From Halomonas borealis (GTDB lineage Bacteria > Pseudomonadota > Gammaproteobacteria > Pseudomonadales > Halomonadaceae): a DNA stretch of 64,000 bases. A program made the translations under genes and the position numbers. Positions 39,601 through 47,478 of the stretch are shown one piece after another. Location: the NCBI RefSeq assembly GCF_004798905.1, contig NZ_SDMO01000001.1, forward strand, positions 372,001-436,000. The letters run 5' to 3'. Every line of letters starts with the position of its first letter. Position 1 is the stretch's first letter. Under the pieces are notes generated by a model. That model saw nothing but the letters and a program-made list of their open reading frames with translations. It was not told the DNA's origin and did no database searches.

Positions 39601-39999
39601 TCATTCAACAGAGTCCCATTCCCGAACTTCCCAGTTCACAGAATTACTTGTTTCAGTCCAGGAGATTACAGCATTCGTATGAAAATTACCTGAATCAGAT
39701 GCATTATTATCATCCGTATCATTGCTAATCGTTCCGCTACCATCATTATCAGAGCATCCAAAATCCACTCCAACGCAGGCGTCATCTTCCCCTTCGGAAA
39801 GATTAACAGCGACTTCTTGCTTAGCCGCACTAAGCTCGGAAATCGCTGCACTGTGATTCGCTCGCTCTGTATAGTCCTGATACTGCGGAATCGCAATCGC
39901 GGCCAAGACCCCGATAATCGCTACCACGATCAACAGCTCGATCAGGGTAAAGCCGCCCTGAGTGCGCCGCGTGCCTTGCTTCATGTCCTGTGTCGTCAT
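39601..39999 (-). CDS. pilA: Type IV major pilin-like protein
   Basis: 132 aa. A short basic leader ends in QGG, followed by the prepilin signature [20 protein letters not shown] with the conserved Glu5. PilD-type peptidase would cut before the Phe. The mature C-terminal part is very acidic (many Asp and Glu, for example [12 protein letters not shown]) and has only two cysteines ([10 protein letters not shown]), placed in the middle rather than at the end. The ATG at 39999 is chosen for the GGAAGGGG seven bases upstream. It is divergent from pilB. The acidic surface suits a salt-adapted organism. Confidence 0.88.
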   Translation of the reverse strand: MTTQDMKQGTRRTQGGFTLIELLIVVAIIGVLAAIAIPQYQDYTERANHSAAISELSAAKQEVAVNLSEGEDDACVGVDFGCSDNDGSGTISNDTDDNNASDSGNFHTNAVISWTETSNSVNWEVREWDSVE

Positions 40000-40318
40000 C
40001 TGGTTACCCCTTCCTGCTCGATTTGTACGTGTTGTCATGGTGCCGAACCGGCCGCTACTCGGCGCCCGGCACCCGCCTTCCGGTTACGCTAAGTTACAAC
40101 CCCGTAGGCTGCAAATTCGCCATACGTCGCAAATATTTACTGTAGCACGAGCTAATGCTTTCGACTGAGCGCCAAAGAAGCCCCAGCCGTGGGAAACCTC
40201 CTCCCAGGCACTGGGCGGCGCCTAGGTGAAGGGACTAGAATCATGACTAAGTCCTCTTCACGTCGTCGTCACCGCCATGCCCTCTTCGGGCCAGGCGGGG
40301 CGGCCATTCCGGAGCCTC
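40000..40318. other. Divergent control region pilA / pilB
   Basis: About 320 bp between the divergent pilin and pilus-ATPase genes. Pilin genes often use a sigma-54 promoter, but no TGGCAC-N5-TTGC match with correct spacing was found on the minus strand. No RNA gene or repeat is apparent. A GGAG lies six bases upstream of the pilB start. Confidence 0.45.
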
Positions 40319-42094
40319 ATGAACGACTATCGCCCCCCTGACGCCCAGCGCCCCTCCGCCAACCCGCCATCACCTGGCCGCCACCACGGCATGCGCGGGC
40401 TGGCCCGTCGGCTGGTGACGGACGGCCTGCTGGTCGAGGCGGCGGTGCAACGCGCCGAGCAGGAGGCGCGCGAGTCCGACTCCTCCTTGCTCAGGCACGT
40501 GATTACCACCGGGCTGGCGCCGGCCCGCCAAGCCACGCTGAGCGCGGCCTGGGAGTACGGCCTGCCGATCGTCGACCTGGACGCCCTGCGCCTGGAAAAC
40601 CTGCCTGACGCCGCCGACTACCCCGGCAAGTTGCTGAACGTTCTTGGCGTGCTGCCGTTATATCGCCGCGGACACCGGCTGACGGTCGCCGTGCCCTACC
40701 CCAGCACCCTGGCCCAGCTCGATGAACTGCAGTTCGCCACCGGGCTGACGCTGGAGGGCGTGCTCGCGCCGGTCGATCAGCTAGGCCCGGTGCTCGAGGC
40801 GTACCTGTCTCGAAGTGAATCCGCGATGCTCGATGAGCTGGCCGACGTCGATGATGCCGTAGGCGAACTGCAGTTCGACGAGAACGTGGTCGACGCCAGC
40901 GACGAGCAGCAGGCGATCGCCAACGCCGGCAGCGATGCGCCGATCGTCAAGTTCGTCAACAAGATCCTGCTCGATGCCATCCGCCGCGGCGCCTCGGACA
41001 TCCACTTCGAACCCTACGAGACCAGCTACCGGGTACGCTTTCGCATCGACGGCATGCTGCATGATGTGGCGCATCCACCCTTCGCCATGCGCACCCGCAT
41101 CGCCGCCCGCCTGAAGGTGATGGCGCGGCTGGATATCTCCGAACGTCGCCTGCCTCAGGATGGTGCCATCAAGCTCAAGGTCTCGTCGGCCCGCTCCATC
41201 GACTTTCGTGTCAACTCGCTGCCCACCGTCTACGGCGAGAAGCTGGTGCTGCGTATCCTCGACCCCAGCTCGGCCCAGCTGGGCATCGAGCAGCTGGGCT
41301 TCACGCCTCAGCAGCGCGCCATGTATGAGGATGTGCTGGCCCATCCCCAGGGCATGATCCTGGTCACCGGCCCCACCGGCAGCGGCAAGACGGTGACGCT
41401 CTACACCGGCATCAACCGCCTCAACGAGACCGAGCGCAACATCTGCACCGCCGAAGACCCGGTCGAGATCCGCGTCGCGGGGGTCAACCAGGTCAATGTG
41501 CTGCCGCGCATCGGGCTCGACTTCGCCAGCGCCCTGCGGGCCTTCCTCCGTCAGGACCCTGACGTGGTGATGGTCGGCGAGATCCGCGACCTGGAAACCG
41601 CCGAGATCGCCGTCAAGGCCTCCCAGACCGGCCACCTGGTGCTCTCCACCGTGCATACCAACTCCGCGTCGGAGACTCTCACCCGGCTGGCCAACATGGG
41701 GGTGCCGGCATTCAATATCGCCAGCTCCGTCAGCCTGATCATCGCGCAACGCCTGGCTCGGCGGCTGTGCCCGCATTGCAAGCAACCCGCCGACATCCCA
41801 CGCGAGGCACTGCTCGGCCAGGGCTTTAGCGAACAAGACGTCGATGACGCCACCCTCTTCGAACCGGTGGGCTGCCAGCACTGCACACAGGGCTTCAAGG
41901 GACGCGTCGGCATCTACGAGGTGGTGCCGATCAGCGCGGCCATGAGCCAACTGATCATGACCCACGGCAATGCCATGGACTTCGATGCCCAGGCGCGCCA
42001 GGAAGGCCACCCGAACCTGCGCCGCAGCGGGCTTTTCAAGGTCATGCAGGGATTGACCAGCCTGGCCGAGGTCAACCGGGTGACCAAGGACTGA
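40319..42094 (+). CDS. pilB: Type IV pilus extension ATPase PilB
   Basis: 591 aa hexameric cytoplasmic ATPase that drives pilus extension. An N-terminal MshEN-type domain (about residues 1-150) is followed by the motor domain with Walker A GPTGSGKT, the Asp box region around FRIDGML, Walker B with DVVMVGEIRD, and the His box HTNSASETL. A zinc-type four-cysteine module follows (CPHCKQP ... CQHC). The start at 40319 is chosen because GGAG lies just upstream; the ATG at 40277 has none. It is followed by a heptanucleotide array and pilC. Confidence 0.94.
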   Translation: MNDYRPPDAQRPSANPPSPGRHHGMRGLARRLVTDGLLVEAAVQRAEQEARESDSSLLRHVITTGLAPARQATLSAAWEYGLPIVDLDALRLENLPDAADYPGKLLNVLGVLPLYRRGHRLTVAVPYPSTLAQLDELQFATGLTLEGVLAPVDQLGPVLEAYLSRSESAMLDELADVDDAVGELQFDENVVDASDEQQAIANAGSDAPIVKFVNKILLDAIRRGASDIHFEPYETSYRVRFRIDGMLHDVAHPPFAMRTRIAARLKVMARLDISERRLPQDGAIKLKVSSARSIDFRVNSLPTVYGEKLVLRILDPSSAQLGIEQLGFTPQQRAMYEDVLAHPQGMILVTGPTGSGKTVTLYTGINRLNETERNICTAEDPVEIRVAGVNQVNVLPRIGLDFASALRAFLRQDPDVVMVGEIRDLETAEIAVKASQTGHLVLSTVHTNSASETLTRLANMGVPAFNIASSVSLIIAQRLARRLCPHCKQPADIPREALLGQGFSEQDVDDATLFEPVGCQHCTQGFKGRVGIYEVVPISAAMSQLIMTHGNAMDFDAQARQEGHPNLRRSGLFKVMQGLTSLAEVNRVTKD

Positions 42095-42095
42095 G

Positions 42096-42165
42096 CGGCA
42101 AACGGCAAGCGGCAAACGGCAAACGGCAAGCGGCAAGCGGCAAGCGGCAAGCGGCAAGCGGCAAG
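42096..42165 (+). repeat. Heptanucleotide tandem array (CGGCAAR x10)
   Basis: Ten perfect 7-bp units, seven CGGCAAG and three CGGCAAA, begin two bases after the pilB stop codon. Because it lies outside the coding frame, copy-number change would alter only the pilB-pilC spacing. The unit also resembles the left edge of the terminator repeats elsewhere in the window. Confidence 0.9.
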
Positions 42166-42253
42166 CCAGCTGCGTGAAGCCGCCCGAAGCAACCGCAACC
42201 CCGGAGCTACCGGCCTGCGGATTTTGCCTGTCGCTCGGCGCCTGTCGCTGACA
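42166..42253. repeat. Terminator-bearing intergenic repeat, degenerate copy 2
   Basis: The left flank AGCTGCGTGAAGCCGCCCGA and the right flank TGTCGCTCGGCGCCTGTCGC match the family. The central hairpin is diverged (CCGCAACCCCGG ... CCGGCCTGCGG) and has lost its perfect stem, which fits a position between co-directional pilB and pilC, where termination would be harmful. Confidence 0.65.
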
Positions 42254-42281
42254 CCACCGAACACTATGCGGGGAATACATC

Positions 42282-43514
42282 ATGGCAACGGCCACCATGC
42301 GCAAGTCGCAGAAGCTCCGGCTCTACCGCTGGCATTGGTCCGGCAAGGGCCCCCAGGGCCGCAAGATCAGCGGCGAGATCATCGCCAAGACCCGCGTCGA
42401 GGTGGAGAGGGAACTCAACGGCCAGAACATCATCGTCAAGCAGATCCGCCGCAAGAGTGGCTTGCGCGGTGGCATGGGCAAGGTAAAAGCCCGCGACATC
42501 ATGCTGTTCGCCCGCCAGATGGCGACCATGATCCGCGCCGGGGTGCCGGTGCTACAGGCCTTTCAGGTGGTGGCCGAAAGCATGCGCAAACCGGCCATGC
42601 GGGGCCTGGTGCAAGAACTGATGAACGAGGTCGCCGCCGGCGCCAGCTTCTCGGAGGCGCTGAAGCGCCACCCGCGCCACTTCGACCGGCTGTTCTGCAA
42701 CCTGGTAGAGGCCGGCGAACAGTCGGGCTCGCTAGACCGCATGCTCGAGCGCGTGGCTACCTACAAGGAGAAGGTCGAGGCGCTCAAGGCCCGGGTGAAG
42801 AAGGCGCTGTGGTACCCCGCCGCCGTCATCGCGGTGGGCTTCGGCGTGACGGCGATGCTGCTGATCAAGGTGGTTCCGCAGTTCGAGAGCCTGTTCCAGG
42901 GCTTCGGCGCCGAGCTGCCGACGATGACCCGCATGACCATCCAGCTCTCGGAGCTCGCCCAGCAATATTGGCTGGGGGCCTTCAGCCTGATGGTCACCGC
43001 GATACTGCTGACCCGCGCCGGCATCAAGCGCTCCGAGCCTTTCGCTTACCGCATGCACGCCCTGGCGCTGCGCCTTCCGGTGCTCGGTAACATCCTCGAC
43101 AAGTCCTGCGTGGCGCGCTATTCGCGCACCTTGGCCACCACCTTCGGCGCCGGGGTGCCGCTGGTGGAGGCGCTGGAAACCGCCGCCGGCGCCGCCGGCA
43201 ACCAGGTCTACGAGCGGGCGGTGGAGCAGGTCCGTCATGACGTGGCCAGCGGCCAGCAGCTGCACTTCGCCATGCGTCTCACCGAGCGGTTCCCGGCGCT
43301 GGCCGTGCAGATGGTCGGCATCGGCGAGGAGGCCGGCGCCCTGGACGCGATGCTCAACCGGGTAGCGGACTACTACGAAGAGGAAGTCGACAATAAGGTC
43401 GATGCCCTCACCTCGCTGCTCGAACCCTTCATCATCGTGGTGCTGGGGCTGCTGGTCGGCGGCCTAGTGATTTCCATGTACTTGCCGATCTTCGAACTCG
43501 GCAGCGTGGTCTAG
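42282..43514 (+). CDS. pilC: Type IV pilus inner-membrane platform protein PilC
   Basis: 410 aa GspF/PilC family protein. Two repeated helical cytoplasmic domains (with FARQMATMIRAGVPVLQAFQ and YSRTLATTFGAGVPLVEALE as matching segments) alternate with three transmembrane helices near residues 180-200, 225-245 and 380-400. EAGEQSGSLD and IGEEAGALD are the duplicated signature. It couples PilB motion to pilin extraction. The prepilin peptidase gene pilD, which often follows, is absent here, and a psrA-lexA pair comes instead. Confidence 0.94.
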   Translation: MATATMRKSQKLRLYRWHWSGKGPQGRKISGEIIAKTRVEVERELNGQNIIVKQIRRKSGLRGGMGKVKARDIMLFARQMATMIRAGVPVLQAFQVVAESMRKPAMRGLVQELMNEVAAGASFSEALKRHPRHFDRLFCNLVEAGEQSGSLDRMLERVATYKEKVEALKARVKKALWYPAAVIAVGFGVTAMLLIKVVPQFESLFQGFGAELPTMTRMTIQLSELAQQYWLGAFSLMVTAILLTRAGIKRSEPFAYRMHALALRLPVLGNILDKSCVARYSRTLATTFGAGVPLVEALETAAGAAGNQVYERAVEQVRHDVASGQQLHFAMRLTERFPALAVQMVGIGEEAGALDAMLNRVADYYEEEVDNKVDALTSLLEPFIIVVLGLLVGGLVISMYLPIFELGSVV

Positions 43515-43595
43515 GGCAAGCGGCAGCGTGAAACCGCTCGACGCAAAAGATAACCCCGAGGCTTTCGGCCCCGGGGTTTTCGTTTAGCTCGGCGC
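43515..43595. repeat. Terminator-bearing intergenic repeat, copy 3
   Basis: The left flank CAAGCGGCAGCGTGAAACCG and the right flank TAGCTCGGCGCTCAGC surround a terminator hairpin. It lies between the convergent pilC and psrA-like genes. Confidence 0.7.
43552..43580. terminator. Terminator between pilC and psrA-like gene
   Basis: The arms AACCCCGAGGC (43552-43562) and GCCCCGGGGTT (43568-43578) pair with one mismatch and are followed by TTTCGTTT on the plus strand. The minus strand has a similar A/T-rich edge, so it may act both ways. Confidence 0.75.
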
Positions 43596-44246
43596 TCAGC
43601 GCTGGTCCGGCATCGGCGCCTGCATGGCGGCCACCACCACCGGGCGCAGCTTCTGCACCAGCTCCGACACCGAGACCCGCTCGTCGTAGTCGTGCTCGGC
43701 GATATCGCGCAGCGCATCCAGCCCCGAGAGCGTGAAGATCACCGAGCCGAGGATGAAGTGCAGCCGCCAGAAGCGTTCGGCATCGGGCAGCTCCGGCGTG
43801 GCTCGGCGCACCAGTTCGGTGAAGTGCGAGAAATCCTCCCCATACTGCGACTGGATATAGCCCCTTAGATGCCCTTGCGCCTGGGTGTAGGCGAGCCCCA
43901 GCAGGCGCATGAACACCTTCAGGCTGTCGCGCTCTGCCGGCACCTCGAGCACCGTGCGGGCCATGGTCTCGAGCAGCTCCTCCAGCGGAATCTCGCTGCC
44001 GTCACGGGCATGGCGCGCCTCGAGCTCGTCCAGCGCACGATGGAAGCGCTCGGTGAAGGGATCGAGATAGCGGGCGAACACCGCCTGGATCAACGACTTC
44101 TTGGAGCCGAAGTGGTAGTTGACCGCCGCCAGGTTCACCTTCGCCTTGCCGGTGATGGTGCGTAGTGACGTCTCGGCGAAGCCGCGCTCGGCGAACAGCA
44201 CCTCGGCGGTGTCGAGAATGCGGGTGACGGTATCGGGCTGGGCCAT
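43596..44246 (-). CDS. psrA: TetR-family regulator, PsrA-like
   Basis: 216 aa. The N-terminal helix-turn-helix reads ILDTAEVLFAERGFAETSLR followed by NLAAVNYHFGSKKSL, strongly TetR-type, and the rest is a helical ligand domain. In Pseudomonas, psrA lies beside lexA and its product represses fatty-acid degradation genes and itself, releasing DNA when it binds long-chain acyl groups. The same gene order here supports the assignment. The start at 44246 has GGAA seven bases upstream. Palindromic GTTTGAAAC sequences lie in the shared promoter region. Confidence 0.82.
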   Translation of the reverse strand: MAQPDTVTRILDTAEVLFAERGFAETSLRTITGKAKVNLAAVNYHFGSKKSLIQAVFARYLDPFTERFHRALDELEARHARDGSEIPLEELLETMARTVLEVPAERDSLKVFMRLLGLAYTQAQGHLRGYIQSQYGEDFSHFTELVRRATPELPDAERFWRLHFILGSVIFTLSGLDALRDIAEHDYDERVSVSELVQKLRPVVVAAMQAPMPDQR

Positions 44247-44353
44247 CGAAGCGTTCCGGTGTCGGGTGTTGTCGGGCGTAGAAAAACGCATGTTTGAAAC
44301 TGTCTAAGTGTCATGAGAGTGCAGTGAATGGGGCCTTAAGGTCAACCATCATA

Positions 44354-44368
44354 CGTTTGAAACGTTTC
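44354..44368. promoter_or_regulatory. Candidate PsrA operator
   Basis: CGTTTGAAACG overlaps the perfect palindrome GAAACGTTTC. A second GTTTGAAAC lies at 44292-44300. Known PsrA sites consist of AAAC and GTTT half-sites, so autoregulation of psrA and possibly control of lexA is plausible. Confidence 0.5.
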
Positions 44369-44424
44369 GACACAGACATTCGACGCGCCTGTGCGGCGTC
44401 GCGCCTCGACATCCGCGCTAGGCT

Positions 44425-44454
44425 TTTACTGGATGTAATCCCATGCTGTATACT
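44425..44454 (+). promoter_or_regulatory. lexA promoter with a half SOS box
   Basis: TTTACT and TATACT are separated by 18 bases, about 38 bp upstream of lexA. CTGTATA (44446-44452), the left half of the gammaproteobacterial SOS box, overlaps the -10, but the right half reads ATCAA instead of TACAG. This is either a degenerate LexA site or a coincidence. Confidence 0.5.
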
Positions 44455-44491
44455 TGATCAATCATCGCATTCCATCCGCTCCGGAGGCCGC

Positions 44492-45157
44492 ATGACTCGC
44501 CCTCTCACGTCACGCCAGCAGAACGTCTATGACGTTATCGTCAAGACCATGAACGAACTGGGCTATCCGCCGACCCGAGCGGAGATCTCCCGTTCCCTGG
44601 GCTTCAAGTCACCCAACGCCGCCGAAGAACACCTGCGCGCCCTGGAGCGCAAGGGCGTGATCCGCGTGATCCGCGGCACCTCGCGGGGCATTCGTCTTCC
44701 GGCCCAGGAAACCGAGGTCGCCGAAGGCGGCGTCGACGGCGAGGAGACAGCCCCCAGCCAGGGCCTGCCGATCATCGGTGAAGTGGCCGCCGGCAGCCCG
44801 ATACTCGCCGCCGAGCATATCGACCGTTACTGCCCGTTGCCGCCGGAATACTTCACGCCGCGGGCCGACTACCTGCTGCGGGTGCGCGGCCTGTCGATGA
44901 AGGACGTGGGCATCATGGAAGGCGACCTGCTCGCCGTGCACCGCACCGAGCGCATCCGCGACGGCCAGATCGTGGTGGCCCGGCTGGAAGACGAGGTGAC
45001 GGTCAAGCGCTTCCATCGCCAGGGCCACACGGTGCACCTCGAGGCGGAGAACGACGACTTCGCGCCCATCGAGGTCGACCTGCGCCACGATGCCTTCGAG
45101 ATCGAGGGCATCGGCGTAGGGGTCATCCGCGGCGGCAACGGCCAGGCCCTGGATTGA
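44492..45157 (+). CDS. lexA: LexA repressor
   Basis: 221 aa. The winged helix-turn-helix is residues 1-70 ([32 protein letters not shown]). The self-cleavage site is in GEVAAGSP (Ala-Gly bond), the catalytic Ser in [10 protein letters not shown] and the catalytic Lys in VTVKRF. RecA-stimulated cleavage opens the SOS regulon. The start at 44492 is fixed by GGAGG eight bases upstream and the standard N-terminus. The error-prone polymerase gene dinB follows after a MITE-like repeat. Confidence 0.96.
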   Translation: MTRPLTSRQQNVYDVIVKTMNELGYPPTRAEISRSLGFKSPNAAEEHLRALERKGVIRVIRGTSRGIRLPAQETEVAEGGVDGEETAPSQGLPIIGEVAAGSPILAAEHIDRYCPLPPEYFTPRADYLLRVRGLSMKDVGIMEGDLLAVHRTERIRDGQIVVARLEDEVTVKRFHRQGHTVHLEAENDDFAPIEVDLRHDAFEIEGIGVGVIRGGNGQALD

Positions 45158-45165
45158 CGCTGGCG

Positions 45166-45270
45166 GCGCTCGGCCTTACTGCGTTAGAAATCGGCGCGAT
45201 ATGCTCATCTACCTCCTTGTAAACGCCGCTATCTCGCCGATTCTTGCCTTGTCTGGTCGTCGCTCGCCAA
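45166..45270. repeat. MITE-like palindromic intergenic element, copy 2
   Basis: It shares with 34911-35030 the ordered blocks GCGCTCGGCC, GTTAGAAATCG, GCTCATC, TGTAAACGCCGC and CCTTGTCTGGTCGTCGCTCG. It lies between lexA and dinB. Similar palindromic elements are, to my recollection, scattered in marine gammaproteobacteria. Confidence 0.65.
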
Positions 45271-45294
45271 GCGTCAAGCATCCTACCTGCTGAC

Positions 45295-46350
45295 ATGAGC
45301 ACCCAGCGCAAGATACTGCACGCCGATTGCGACTGCTTCTATGCGGCCGTCGAGATGCGCGACGACCCTCGCCTGCGCGACATCCCCATCGCCATCGGGC
45401 GTTCACGGGAGCATCGCGGCGTCATCACCACCTGCAACTACCCGGCCCGGGCCTTCGGCATCCATTCGGCGATGCCCACGGCCCATGCCCTGCGCCTCTG
45501 CCCTCACCTCACGCTGTTACCCGGCGACTTCGACAAGTATCGCGAGGTCTCCCGACAGATCCAGGCGGTCTTCTATGAGCTGACGCCACTGGTCGAGCCA
45601 CTCTCGCTGGACGAGGCCTACCTGGATGTCACCGATGTGGTGGGCTTTCAGGGCAGCGCCACCTGGATGGCCCAATGGCTCAAGCGGGAATGCCTCGCCC
45701 GCACCGGCATCACCGTCTCGGTGGGCGTGGCATCGGCCAAGTTCCTGGCCAAGGTGGCGAGCGACTGGGAAAAGCCCGACGGATTGACGGTGATTCCCCC
45801 AGAGCGCGTCGCCGACTTCGTGGCGAACCTGCCGGTCGGCAAGCTGCACGGCGTAGGGCCGGCGACCCGCGCTCGCCTGGAGGCGCTGGACGTGGCCACC
45901 TGCTCGGACCTACGCCGCCTGCCCCAGGATCGGCTGCTGGAGGAGTTCGGCAAGTTCGGCCAGCGGCTGTTCGAGCTGGCCCGTGGCATCGACGAACGCC
46001 CGGTGCAGGTGGAACGGGAAAGGAAGTCGGTCAGCGTCGAGACCACCTTCGATCGCGACCTCCCCGACCTGCCGAGCGCCCAGGCGGCGCTGACGCCGCT
46101 CTGTGACAGGCTCGCCCAGCGGGTGGCCCGCCACGGCGAGCCGGCGATCGCCGGGCTGTTCGTGAAGGTACGCTTCGACGACTTCAGCCTGACCACGCTC
46201 GAGAGCCGCGGCCAGGCCATCGACCCGGAGAGCTATCACGGCCTGCTGGAGCAGGCCTGGGCGCGGGCCTCACGGCCGGTACGGCTGCTCGGCGTGGGCG
46301 TCCGCCTGCAGCCCGAGGCCGCCCGGCAACAGCTGACGCTGCCGTTGTAG
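45295..46350 (+). CDS. dinB: DNA polymerase IV
   Basis: 351 aa Y-family translesion polymerase. The metal-binding ILHADCDCFYAAVEMRD opens the protein, and EPLSLDEAYLDVT supplies the other catalytic acids; SVGVASAKFLAKVASDWEKPDG and GVGPATRARLEALD are palm and helix-hairpin-helix segments. The usual C-terminal beta-clamp motif may be QLTLPL at the very end. The ATG at 45295 gives the normal N-terminus. It follows lexA, so SOS control is expected, though no complete SOS box is visible upstream. Confidence 0.95.
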   Translation: MSTQRKILHADCDCFYAAVEMRDDPRLRDIPIAIGRSREHRGVITTCNYPARAFGIHSAMPTAHALRLCPHLTLLPGDFDKYREVSRQIQAVFYELTPLVEPLSLDEAYLDVTDVVGFQGSATWMAQWLKRECLARTGITVSVGVASAKFLAKVASDWEKPDGLTVIPPERVADFVANLPVGKLHGVGPATRARLEALDVATCSDLRRLPQDRLLEEFGKFGQRLFELARGIDERPVQVERERKSVSVETTFDRDLPDLPSAQAALTPLCDRLAQRVARHGEPAIAGLFVKVRFDDFSLTTLESRGQAIDPESYHGLLEQAWARASRPVRLLGVGVRLQPEAARQQLTLPL

Positions 46351-46438
46351 ATGATAGGGTGTCGATAGCATCGCCGTGCGGCAGGCAACGAACGGGCACG
46401 GCATACGACCGCACCCGCATCGAGCACGAGGCGTGAGG

Positions 46439-47293
46439 CTAGGCGAACACGACCGTCTTGTTGCCATGCACCAACACCCGGTCCTCGAGGTGCCAGCGCA
46501 ACCCGCGAGCCAGCACGGACTTCTCGACATCGCGGCCGAAACGCACCAGATCGTTGGGCGTATGACAGTGGCTGACGCGATGGATGTCCTGCTCGATGAT
46601 CGGACCGGCATCCAGCTCCTGGGTCACATAATGGCAGGTGGCACCGATCAGCTTCACCCCACGCTGATAGGCCTGATGATAGGGCTTGGCCCCGGCGAAC
46701 GACGGCAGGAAGCTGTGATGGATGTTGATCACCCGCCCCGCATAGCGCTCACAGAGGCTCGGCGGCAGGATCTGCATGTAACGGGCGAGCACCACGCTGT
46801 CGGCACGCGCCTCGTCGATCAAGCGCTGCACCTCACCGAAGGCAAGCGACTTGTCCTCGGGGTCGACCGGCACGTGGTGGTAGGGAATGCCATGCCATTC
46901 GACCAGCGAGCGCAGGTCGTCATGGTTGGAGATCACCGCGGCGATGTCGCAGTCCAGCTCGTCGGCCGTCCAACGGTACAACAGGTCCACCAGGCAGTGG
47001 CTCTCGCGAGAGACCATCAGCACCACGCGCTGGCGATGTTGGGTATCGGTCAGCGACCAGTCCATCGCGAACTCGTCGGCGATCGGGGCGAAGGCATCGC
47101 CCAGACTCTCGGCGGACATGGCGATGGAATCGGCCAGGATCACGTAGCGCATGAAGAAGCGCCCGGATTCCAGGTCGGAGTGCTGGCTGGCCTCGGTGAT
47201 GGAGCCGCCCTGCCCGGCGATGAAGCTGGAAACACGCGAGACGATTCCCAGGCGATCGGGGCAGGAAACCACGAGACGGTAGTAGTATGACAT
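46439..47293 (-). CDS. purU: Formyltetrahydrofolate deformylase
   Basis: 284 aa. An N-terminal ACT domain (RLVVSCPDRLGIVSRVSSFI) is followed by a formyltransferase-fold catalytic domain with AAVISNHDDL, HHSFLPSFAGAKPYHQA and GATCHYVTQELDAGPII, including the catalytic His and Asp. It hydrolyses 10-formyl-THF to formate and THF, balancing the one-carbon pool and feeding PurT. The start at 47293 gives the standard N-terminus; the ribosome binding site is weak. The RNase J gene is divergent from it. Confidence 0.95.
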   Translation of the reverse strand: MSYYYRLVVSCPDRLGIVSRVSSFIAGQGGSITEASQHSDLESGRFFMRYVILADSIAMSAESLGDAFAPIADEFAMDWSLTDTQHRQRVVLMVSRESHCLVDLLYRWTADELDCDIAAVISNHDDLRSLVEWHGIPYHHVPVDPEDKSLAFGEVQRLIDEARADSVVLARYMQILPPSLCERYAGRVINIHHSFLPSFAGAKPYHQAYQRGVKLIGATCHYVTQELDAGPIIEQDIHRVSHCHTPNDLVRFGRDVEKSVLARGLRWHLEDRVLVHGNKTVVFA

Positions 47294-47417
47294 CGCAAGA
47301 CCGTAGATTGGTGGGATCGAACAGACTCCCATTGTAGCGAAATCCTGTCCGGCGAGTCAGGCATCATCGCGACGATTCTGCCCCGCCCAAGGCTCATTGC
47401 CGGCCTCGGCCACCGCG

Positions 47418-47447
47418 TTGTGACGCCGTGCCACCATCCCGTATAGT
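47418..47447 (+). promoter_or_regulatory. Promoter of the RNase J family gene
   Basis: TTGTGA and TATAGT are separated by 18 bases. Transcription would begin near 47454, after the in-frame GTG at 47428, which supports the ATG at 47479 as the true start. Confidence 0.6.
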
Positions 47448-47478
47448 GAGCGTCACATTTCCCGTCGCCGCCCCATCG

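Noticed and set aside
40000-40318. Sigma-54 promoter for pilA
   Set aside because: TATGGCG and TTTGCA occur on the minus strand, but the GG to GC distance is wrong for a -24/-12 promoter.
42096-42165. CRISPR array
   Set aside because: The tandem repeat has 7-bp units without spacers, and no cas gene is present in the window. No other spaced repeat was seen.
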